Translations under genes and position numbers: made by a program | Shown here: piece by piece, positions 1-4,712 of the stretch | How positions within the stretch are numbered: position 1 is the first letter of the stretch | Layout of the letters: each line of letters begins with the position of its first letter | Source of the DNA: Pseudomonadota bacterium | GTDB lineage: Bacteria; Myxococcota; Polyangia; Polyangiales; Polyangiaceae | DNA length: 6,357 nucleotides | Direction of reading: 5' to 3' | Assembly (NCBI GenBank): GCA_023419055.1 | Contig: JAEZYO010000784.1 | Location: forward strand, 1 to 6,357 | The notes under the pieces: model-generated | Seen by the model: only the letters and a program-made list of their open reading frames with translations | Told to the model about the DNA's origin: nothing | Database searches by the model: none

Positions 1-48
1 GACCCGGCGGTTAACAGCCGCCTGCTCTACCGACTGAGCTAAGCTGGA
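1..48 (-). tRNA. tRNA-Asn (anticodon GTT), 3' part cut off by window edge
   Basis: Read on the minus strand, the 5' end lies at 48. A 7-nt acceptor strand (TCCAGCT) is followed by T8-A9, a D arm with GCTC/GAGC stem around AGTCGGTA, and an anticodon stem GGCGG/CCGCC. The 7-nt loop CTGTTAA gives anticodon GTT (bases 13-15), which reads Asn codons AAC/AAT. The variable-loop start is present, but the T arm, 3' acceptor strand and any CCA lie outside the window, so acceptor pairing cannot be tested. Stems and loop sizes are those of a normal tRNA and nothing suggests a pseudogene. Confidence 0.93.
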
Positions 49-51
49 ATG

Positions 52-87
52 GGGCCGAGAGACTAGCCACGGCGGCGTTTTCGTCAA
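52..87 (-). promoter_or_regulatory. Sigma70-type promoter of the tRNA-Asn gene
   Basis: On the minus strand a -35 element TTGACG (82-87) and a -10 element TAGTCT (60-65) are separated by 16 bp. The predicted start falls near 52-53, four or five bases before the tRNA 5' end at 48. The stretch between the -10 and the start is GC-rich (CTCGGCCCC), as in many stable-RNA promoters under stringent control. The hexamers are seen directly; stringent regulation is inferred from the discriminator composition. The promoter gives the tRNA its own start, independent of the membrane-protein gene upstream. Confidence 0.6.
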
Positions 88-95
88 GCGCGAAG

Positions 96-131
96 AAGCC
101 CGGGTTGCCGATTTCTCGGGCCCGGGCTTTT
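96..131 (-). terminator. Hairpin terminator after the Pro/Gly-rich membrane-protein gene
   Basis: A perfect 9-bp inverted repeat has arms AAGCCCGGG (96-104) and CCCGGGCTT (121-129) with a 16-nt loop. It lies about 50 bases past the stop codon of the minus-strand gene and directly before the tRNA promoter, so it should stop read-through into the tRNA. In the minus direction the tail is only CTTCTTCG, a poor U-tract. In the plus direction it is followed by TTTTCC, but no plus-strand gene enters from the left within the window. The position fits a terminator for the minus-strand gene, possibly bidirectional. Confidence 0.6.
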
Positions 132-181
132 CCGTTTGGATTCGCCTGATTTCGCTTGCTTTGGCGGTCTCGAGGCGCGCC

Positions 182-1534
182 TTACGCACCGGCCGGCAGC
201 CTGGGGTTCTCGCCCTGCAGCCGGAGGTAGATGTACGAAACAGCGACGACGAGGATGGGAGCCGACGCGAACAGGGCACCCACGAGGCAGGCGATGTAGC
301 CGGCGATGAGGACCAGGAAGGCCAAGAGAGCAAAGACGAAGAGCGCGCCCTTGTGACCCTTGGTGATCTCCCAGCTTGCCTTGATGGCGTCGACGCCGCT
401 CATCTTCTTGTCGACGATGAACTGCCCGTAGAGGCAGATGCCGAGGCCCACGATGACGCCGGGCACGATGCACAGCGCGAAGCCGAAGCCGACGAGCAAG
501 AAATTGACGATCGTGCCGACGAGGTAGGCGCCGAAGTACTTGCCCCCGCCGAAGGCGTCACCGACGGTCGTGGTTTCGCCGCGAGCGGTCCGCAACCCGA
601 CCTCCACGATGCCGCCCATGATGTACGCCTGGGCGACCAGGTTCACGACAATCCCGACGAGTGACGGAACGATGCTCATGATGGCCAGCACGTCTGGATC
701 GAGCTGAGACGAGAGCACGCTCATCATGATGTTCGTGCCCACGTTGATGATGACGGAGGGCAGCGACATCACGATCGCTGCCGCGCCGATGCCGAGCCCG
801 ACCCCGACGAAGTTCTTCGTGAGCGCGTTCCAGCCGAAGCCAATCGCGTCCGTCGCCGACCAGCTACCGGGCGGGCCGGGAGGTACACCGGGACCGCCAG
901 GACCACCGGGCGGAACGAACCCGCCTCCGAACGCGCCAGGCGGAGGTCCACCAGGTCCGGGAGGCGCGCCCCAACCAGGTCCGGGCGGCGCTCCGGGAGG
1001 GCCGTACCCGCCGCCGGGAGGTGCGCCGGGGGGACCATAACCGCCGCCGGGAGGTGCTCCGGGAGGACCATAACCGCCGCCGGGCGGTGCGCCGGGAGGA
1101 CCATAACCGCCGCCGGGAGGCGCTCCGGGAGGACCGTACCCGCCACCGGGCGGTGCGCCGGGGGGAGCCCCGGGGGGCGACCCGGGAGGACCATAGCCAC
1201 CACCAGGTGGAGAACCCGGAGGGCCGTAACCGCCACCAGGTGGAGAACCGGGAGGTGGGTAGCCGCCACCGGGTGGGGAGCCGGGCGGACCGTAACCGCC
1301 GGGGCCGCCGGGAGGCGAGCCAGGCGGAGCGCCAGGGGGTGCTCCGGGAGGAGGACCCCATCCGCCGCCGGGCGGTGCGCCAGGAGGAGGCCCCCAACCC
1401 CCAGGAGGGGAACCGGGGGGCGCTCCGGGAGGAGAACCAGGGGGTGCTCCGGGAGGAGGACCCCATCCGCCAGGCGGGCCGCCGCCCGGTGGAAAGCCGC
1501 CGCCTGCTGCACTCACGAAGCCGCTCTCAATCAC
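182..1534 (-). CDS. Pro/Gly-rich repeat inner-membrane protein (multi-pass, unknown function)
   Basis: This 450-residue protein has two parts. Residues ~11-224 are almost only Gly, Pro, Ala and Ser with regularly spaced Tyr/Trp, including five consecutive GGGYGPPGAPP units (130-184) and several GGGYGPPGSPP-like units before them. Residues ~226-440 are a hydrophobic domain with about six membrane segments (roughly 242-264, 283-307, 333-352, 353-373, 397-415 and 417-437). The domain contains two copies of a D-A-I-x3-W-x(2-3)-T-K motif (229-240 and 382-392) just before hydrophobic stretches. It resembles in style the poorly characterised bacterial membrane domains found in DUF975-like and GPDPase-membrane-domain proteins, but I cannot assign a family with certainty. 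No signal peptide precedes the repeat, so the N-terminus is probably cytoplasmic. The GTG start at 1534 is chosen because GAGGTG (1540-1545) lies 5 nt upstream; a GTG at codon 7 is an alternative. The stop is TAA at 182-184. The gene appears monocistronic. Expression as a protein is well supported by the hydrophobic domain; function is unknown. Confidence 0.88.
   Translation of the reverse strand: MIESGFVSAAGGGFPPGGGPPGGWGPPPGAPPGSPPGAPPGSPPGGWGPPPGAPPGGGWGPPPGAPPGAPPGSPPGGPGGYGPPGSPPGGGYPPPGSPPGGGYGPPGSPPGGGYGPPGSPPGAPPGAPPGGGYGPPGAPPGGGYGPPGAPPGGGYGPPGAPPGGGYGPPGAPPGGGYGPPGAPPGPGWGAPPGPGGPPPGAFGGGFVPPGGPGGPGVPPGPPGSWSATDAIGFGWNALTKNFVGVGLGIGAAAIVMSLPSVIINVGTNIMMSVLSSQLDPDVLAIMSIVPSLVGIVVNLVAQAYIMGGIVEVGLRTARGETTTVGDAFGGGKYFGAYLVGTIVNFLLVGFGFALCIVPGVIVGLGICLYGQFIVDKKMSGVDAIKASWEITKGHKGALFVFALLAFLVLIAGYIACLVGALFASAPILVVAVSYIYLRLQGENPRLPAGA
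983..1147 (-). repeat. Five tandem 33-bp units inside the Pro/Gly-rich gene
   Basis: Five in-frame 33-bp units each encode GGGYGPPGAPP (residues 130-184). Units differ at a few silent positions: Tyr is TAT in the middle three and TAC in the outer two, and Ala/Pro codons alternate. Related, more diverged units (GGGYGPPGSPP, GGGYPPPGSPP, and Trp-bearing GGWGPPPGAPP) continue upstream in the gene to about 1490. The unit length is a multiple of three, so gain or loss of copies keeps the frame. The repeat also leaves other frames on both strands without stops, which creates long spurious open frames here. Confidence 0.93.
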
Positions 1535-1768
1535 CCAGACACCTCATTTCGATTGGGCAAAACGCTAGGACAACCTCACGGGACAATCTACGAGAATGTT
1601 CAGGGCGATACGCGCGAGGGCGCACGCGGAGAGCGTTCTTGTAGCGAAACGCGCTCGAGAGGCTAGCCGGCCGGAATCGAGAAACAGTGCCGTAACCGGC
1701 CGACCTCGGTGCAAGGTTGCAACCGGACGCGGTTGACGGCGGTCATTGGTGTTGGGTAGGCCGCAGGC
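1535..1768. promoter_or_regulatory. Divergent intergenic region between membrane protein and flippase genes
   Basis: This 234-base stretch separates two divergently transcribed genes and must hold both promoters. No gene is convincing in it. On the minus strand it ends with the GAGGTG ribosome site of the membrane-protein gene (1540-1545). On the plus strand a -35-like TTGACG (1733-1738) lies before the flippase start but lacks a good -10 at normal spacing. Two GGACAA copies occur at 1568-1585, and a CCGGCCGG palindrome at 1667-1674. Neither promoter can be placed with confidence by eye. Confidence 0.5.
1715..1735. repeat. Nested inverted repeats (GGTTG/CAACC) upstream of the flippase gene
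   Basis: A perfect 10-bp palindrome GGTTGCAACC (1715-1724) overlaps a second inverted repeat, CAACCG (1720-1725) with CGGTTG (1730-1735) across a 4-nt spacer. The middle half-site can therefore pair with either flank. The array ends 33 bases before the flippase start codon and overlaps the -35-like TTGACG. It could be an operator for a dimeric regulator or alternative leader hairpins. The repeats are seen directly; the role is inference. Confidence 0.45.
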
Positions 1769-3385
1769 GTGCAGAACACCGAGCCCGGCGGAACTGAGCC
1801 CCGAACGAACTCCTCGAAGCCCGAGGGCCCCGCTCCGGGCGACGTCGCTCGCACGGCTGGCCGCGGCGGGCTCGCGATCACTGCGGCCAAGGTCTACTTC
1901 ATGGTCGTGGGCCTGGTGCAGCAGATCGCGCTGCCGCGCGTGCTCGGGCTCGACGGATACGGCGCGCTCTCGAGCGCGCTGTCGATCGCGAGCACGACCT
2001 ACAACCCGATCGTGACGACTTCGATCCAGGGTGCGAGCCGCGCCGTCACCGTGGCGACACCGGAAGAGAGGCCGGCAGCGCTGCGGCAGCTCGTGCTCGT
2101 CCACGGGGTCTTCGCCGTGCTGCTCGCCGCCGCGTTCTTCGTGTTCGCGCCGGCGGTGGCGCGGGTGATCGGCGCGCCGCACGTATCGGGCGCGCTCCGG
2201 ATCTTGAGCGGCGTGCTTCTGATGTACGGCCTCTACACGCCGCTCGTCGGCGCGCTGAACGGACAACGGCGCTTCCTCGGACAGGCCGCGCTCGATGTGA
2301 CCGCCGCCACCCTGCGCACGGTGGGCCTCGTCGTCGGTTCTTGGTGGTTCGTGCACCGCATGGGCGCTCAGGGCGGAGACGCCGCCGACATCGCCGGCGT
2401 CGAAGGAGCGTCCTGGGGCTTCGTCGCGAGCTCCGCGCTGATCCTCGCCGTCGCCCTCTTCATGGTCGGCGTCGGTCGCTCCGGGAAAGGCGGGCCCAGC
2501 ATCGTCGAACACCTGGTCTTCGTGTTGCCGATCCTGGCGGGGCAGATCCTCTTGAATTTCCTGCTGCAGGCCGACCTCACCCTGCTCCGCGCCTTCGCCG
2601 CCGATTCAGCCCAGCAGGCCGGGCTACCGCTCACCGCCGCCGATCCGTTGGTCGGAGCTTACCGTGCCACGCAGCTCTTCTCCTTCCTGCCGTACCAGCT
2701 GCTCCTGGCGATAACGTTCATCCTGTTCCCGATGCTCGCGACCGCGGTGCGCGACGGCGATCGCGACGCGATCGCGCGCTACGTGAAGACGGGCGTCCGC
2801 TTGGCGCTCCTCATGGCGGGCGCGATGGTCAGCGTGACCGCCGGGCTCTCCGACGGGCTGCTGCACCTCGTGTTCGGGGAGCAGGCGGCGCGTTACGGCG
2901 GTCGCTCGCTCGAGCTGCTCTCGCTCGGGTTCGGAGCGTTCGCGATCTTCGGCATTCTCACGACCGTGCTCAACAGCTTGAAGCGCGAGCTCGCGGGGGC
3001 GCTGGTCACCGGGATCGCCGTGGTGCTGGTCGCAGGGTTGTGCTGGCTGCGCGTGCGCGGGACGCCGTTCGGCGAGGACTTGTTGTTCCGCACCGCCATC
3101 GCGACCGCTTCCGGCCTCTGCCTCGCCACCCTCCTCGCCGCCTGGCTCGTGAAGCGGAGCGCGGGCGCGGTGGTCGACCCGAAGAGCCTCGTGCGCGTGC
3201 TGGTAGCGCTTTCGATCGCGGTCACCGCGGGCCGCTTCATGCCGTATTGGGGCAAGGTGGGGACGCTGCTGCAGGCGGGCGTGGTCGGCGCGCTCTACGT
3301 CATCGTGCTGCTCATCTTGCGCGAGGTCGGCAAGGCCGATCTCGAGCTCGTTCGGCACGTTCTCCGCCCGAAGCGTCCCGCCTGA
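1769..3385 (+). CDS. MOP-superfamily flippase (polysaccharide/lipid-linked precursor transporter)
   Basis: This 538-residue inner-membrane protein has about fourteen hydrophobic segments (for example 35-57, 108-134, 142-163, 176-196, 211-236, 248-272, 303-325, 342-360, 380-404, 408-427, 441-461, 474-490 and 497-518). The N-terminal tail of ~30 residues is polar and Pro-rich. Length, helix number and the pattern of an early GLDGYG-like loop after helix 1 fit the polysaccharide-transport (PST/Wzx) and MurJ-like branches of the MOP superfamily, which flip lipid-linked glycans across the inner membrane. The substrate cannot be told, and no glycosyltransferase or polymerase gene is nearby. Start: an in-frame TAG at 1757-1759 excludes longer forms, and GTG at 1769 is the first start codon, with a weak AGG-type ribosome site 8 nt upstream. 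The next gene converges on it with a 12-base gap, so the gene is probably transcribed alone. High-GC codon use is like that of its neighbours. An antioxidant- or drug-exporting MATE role is less likely but not excluded. Confidence 0.85.
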   Translation: MQNTEPGGTEPRTNSSKPEGPAPGDVARTAGRGGLAITAAKVYFMVVGLVQQIALPRVLGLDGYGALSSALSIASTTYNPIVTTSIQGASRAVTVATPEERPAALRQLVLVHGVFAVLLAAAFFVFAPAVARVIGAPHVSGALRILSGVLLMYGLYTPLVGALNGQRRFLGQAALDVTAATLRTVGLVVGSWWFVHRMGAQGGDAADIAGVEGASWGFVASSALILAVALFMVGVGRSGKGGPSIVEHLVFVLPILAGQILLNFLLQADLTLLRAFAADSAQQAGLPLTAADPLVGAYRATQLFSFLPYQLLLAITFILFPMLATAVRDGDRDAIARYVKTGVRLALLMAGAMVSVTAGLSDGLLHLVFGEQAARYGGRSLELLSLGFGAFAIFGILTTVLNSLKRELAGALVTGIAVVLVAGLCWLRVRGTPFGEDLLFRTAIATASGLCLATLLAAWLVKRSAGAVVDPKSLVRVLVALSIAVTAGRFMPYWGKVGTLLQAGVVGALYVIVLLILREVGKADLELVRHVLRPKRPA

Positions 3386-3397
3386 CGCCGCTCGGGC

Positions 3398-4342
3398 TCA
3401 GTCCGGGCGCTTGTCGGAGGTGACGGCTTTCCGCACGAAGAGGTCTTCGAGCGTTTCATAGCGCGGAGTGAGCGCGTACAAGGTCGCCCCCACCGCGAAC
3501 GCTCGTTCCACGGTGGCCTTGACCGCCTGCTCGCTCGGCGCCTCGACCACGAAATGGACCCCGGCGCGACGAGTCGCGTAACCGAGCTCGCCGAGCGCGC
3601 GCTCGATGCTCTCCGAGGTGTTGGCGAGCACGACGTCGGTGTACTTCACGCTGCGGCTCAAAAGCTCACTCAAGGCGCCGCTCACCACGACCTCCCCCTT
3701 GCTCAAGATCGTCACGCGATCGCAGAGCGTCTCCACGTCGTTCAAGATGTGCGTCGAGAAGAACACGGTGCGCCCTCGCTTGCGCTCGTCCACGATGAGA
3801 TCGCGCACCTCCTTGCGACCGACGGGATCGAGGCCGCTCATCGGCTCGTCCAAGATCAAGAGCTCCGGGTCCGCGACCAGCGCGGCGGCCAAGCCCGCGC
3901 GCTGCAGCATGCCTTTCGAGAGGCGCCGCACCGGTCGATCGGCGGCATAAAGGATGCCCACCTGCTCGAGAACCTGGCGGGTGCGGTCACGGGTGGCCTT
4001 GGCAGAGAGGCCGGACAGGCGAGCACAAAGCGCAACGAACTCGGACGGAGTCAGGTACGGGTAGACGTACGGGCTCTCCGGCAAGAACCCGACGCGCTGC
4101 ATCGCGCGGGGGCTCGGAACCGCCTCCCCGAAGATGCTGGCGCTCCCGGAGCTCGGGGCGATGAGCCCCGTCAGCATCTTGATGGTGGTGGTCTTCCCTG
4201 CGCCGTTGGGGCCGAGAAAGCCGAAGATGCTGCCCTCCTCGACCTCGAAAGAGATGCCGCGCACGGCGAGGACGCGTCGCATCAAGAGCCCCAGGCGGAA
4301 CTCCTTTCGCAGGTCTCGCACTTCGATGAGCGACCGGCTCAC
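3398..4342 (-). CDS. ABC-2-type transporter ATP-binding protein (orphan ATPase)
   Basis: This 314-residue cytoplasmic ATPase should power an exporter of the ABC-2 class. Motifs, in order: Walker A GPNGAGKT (44-51), Q-loop region GFLPES with Glu89 in place of Gln as is common in this group, signature LSKGM (141-145) instead of LSGGQ, Walker B LLILDE with catalytic Glu166, D-loop SGLD (169-172), and H-loop His198 in FFSTH. A ~75-residue C-terminal extension (about 231-306) fits the DUF4162-type domain seen in NatA/CcmA-like ABC-2 ATPases. All catalytic residues are present. The frame is open to 4423, but GTG at 4342 is preferred: AAGG (4351-4354) lies 8 nt upstream, and the family's usual N-terminus (IEVRDLRKEF) follows directly. 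The Arg-rich upstream extension has no ribosome site. No permease gene lies on either side, so the membrane partner must be encoded elsewhere. The gene is divergent from the outer-membrane protein gene and converges on the flippase. Confidence 0.93.
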   Translation of the reverse strand: MSRSLIEVRDLRKEFRLGLLMRRVLAVRGISFEVEEGSIFGFLGPNGAGKTTTIKMLTGLIAPSSGSASIFGEAVPSPRAMQRVGFLPESPYVYPYLTPSEFVALCARLSGLSAKATRDRTRQVLEQVGILYAADRPVRRLSKGMLQRAGLAAALVADPELLILDEPMSGLDPVGRKEVRDLIVDERKRGRTVFFSTHILNDVETLCDRVTILSKGEVVVSGALSELLSRSVKYTDVVLANTSESIERALGELGYATRRAGVHFVVEAPSEQAVKATVERAFAVGATLYALTPRYETLEDLFVRKAVTSDKRPD

Positions 4343-4355
4343 GGCTCTCACCTTA
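4343..4355 (-). promoter_or_regulatory. Ribosome binding site fixing the ABC ATPase start
   Basis: On the minus strand TAAGGTGAG (4347-4355) contains AAGG 8 nt before the GTG at 4342. This supports the 314-residue form over two alternatives: a GTG at 4351, which would overlap the site itself, and the start at 4423. Confidence 0.6.
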
Positions 4356-4473
4356 GCGAAAGACCCGTTGGAAACCAGGCGAAAGCCTCGACGCGCGCGC
4401 GCCGTCGCGGCTCGCGCTTGCATGAGCGCTTAGTGAAGCCCGAGGACCTTTGGGCACTCGCGGGGGTGGGCCC

Positions 4474-4506
4474 CTCGGCCGGAGCGCTCGCTTGGTTTCG
4501 GCCGAG
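4474..4506. repeat. Inverted repeat, 8-bp arms, 17-nt spacer
   Basis: Arms CTCGGCCG (4474-4481) and CGGCCGAG (4499-4506) are exact reverse complements. The spacer contains a further 8-bp palindrome, GAGCGCTC (4482-4489). No T-tract follows on either strand, so this is not a normal terminator. It could be a regulator site or a leader hairpin of the ABC ATPase transcript. Confidence 0.5.
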
Positions 4507-4513
4507 CTTCGAC

Positions 4514-4541
4514 GCTCACGAAAACAGTGTTAAAAGTGAGC
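4514..4541. repeat. 28-bp nested dyad, candidate operator
   Basis: Outer arms GCTCAC (4514-4519) and GTGAGC (4536-4541) are exact inverted repeats 22 bp apart, about two helical turns. An inner dyad AACA-G-TGTT (4523-4531) shares almost the same centre (4527 against 4527.5). The intervening DNA is AT-rich in an otherwise GC-rich region, and the element lies 63 bp before the outer-membrane protein start. This layout fits a dimeric regulator site or promoter region. The regulator is unknown. Confidence 0.45.
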
Positions 4542-4604
4542 ACGGTGGCCGCGCGGGCATGCGGCGAACAAGGCAGCGCCCGAGTCATCTTGGTACGAGG
4601 GACA

Positions 4605-4712
4605 ATGAAACGCTCAGATACGGTCGCAGGACGCCCTCGGGGCGGTAGGGCTCGTGCACTCGGCTACGTCGCATCGACGTTGCTCGGTTCGCTCGCGGTG
4701 ACGGCGCGCGCG
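4605..4712 (+). other. Signal peptide of the outer-membrane protein
   Basis: Residues 1-36 carry a long basic n-region with several Arg, a hydrophobic core (YVASTLLGSLAV) and an A-R-A motif before Gln37, matching a signal peptidase I site. No lipobox Cys is present, so it is not a lipoprotein. This supports export to the periplasm and outer membrane. Confidence 0.8.

Larger units (their letters stand above)
4343..4604. promoter_or_regulatory. Divergent intergenic region between ABC ATPase and outer-membrane protein genes
   Basis: This 262-base region must contain the start signals of both genes. The AT-richest part (4519-4536) lies within a dyad and includes TTAAAA (4530-4535), with a weak -35-like TTCGAC at 4508-4513, a possible plus-strand promoter of low quality. 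Two inverted repeats (4474-4506 and 4514-4541) lie side by side. No promoter for the ATPase gene could be placed. No small gene with a ribosome site was seen. Confidence 0.45.

Noticed and set aside
983..1147. Regular repeat considered as a CRISPR array
   Set aside because: Units are directly adjacent with no spacers and encode an in-frame peptide repeat.
769..1512. Alternative long frames through the Pro/Gly repeat on both strands
   Set aside because: The 33-bp unit lacks stops in several frames, so these are by-products of the repeat. Only the 182-1534 frame continues into a clean membrane domain with a good ribosome site.
1667..1674. CCGGCCGG palindrome in the divergent intergenic region
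   Set aside because: Short GC-only palindromes are expected by chance in DNA of this composition. It is mentioned only as part of the intergenic description.
1746..2015. ATG at 1746 as start of a small gene
   Set aside because: It is in a different frame from the flippase, with an Arg/Ser-rich shadow product that overlaps the flippase start.
1565..2512. 315-codon open frame on the minus strand
   Set aside because: It is antisense to the flippase and crosses the divergent intergenic region. Composition is that of a GC-rich shadow frame (Arg, His, Asp, Glu), with no domain motif.
2624..3358. 244-codon open frame on the minus strand
   Set aside because: It lies wholly inside the flippase gene in antisense and has shadow-frame composition. 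The sense frame encodes clean transmembrane segments.
2341..3423. 360-codon plus-strand frame inside the flippase
   Set aside because: It is an Arg-rich out-of-frame reading of the flippase gene with no plausible fold.
4343..4423. N-terminal extension of the ABC ATPase to a start at 4423
   Set aside because: The extra 27 residues are Arg/Ala-rich, lack a ribosome site, and precede a well-placed AAGG and GTG matching the family's usual start.
3554..4648. 364-codon plus-strand frame opposite the ABC ATPase
   Set aside because: It is antisense to a gene with all ABC motifs, and its own product has no recognisable motif.
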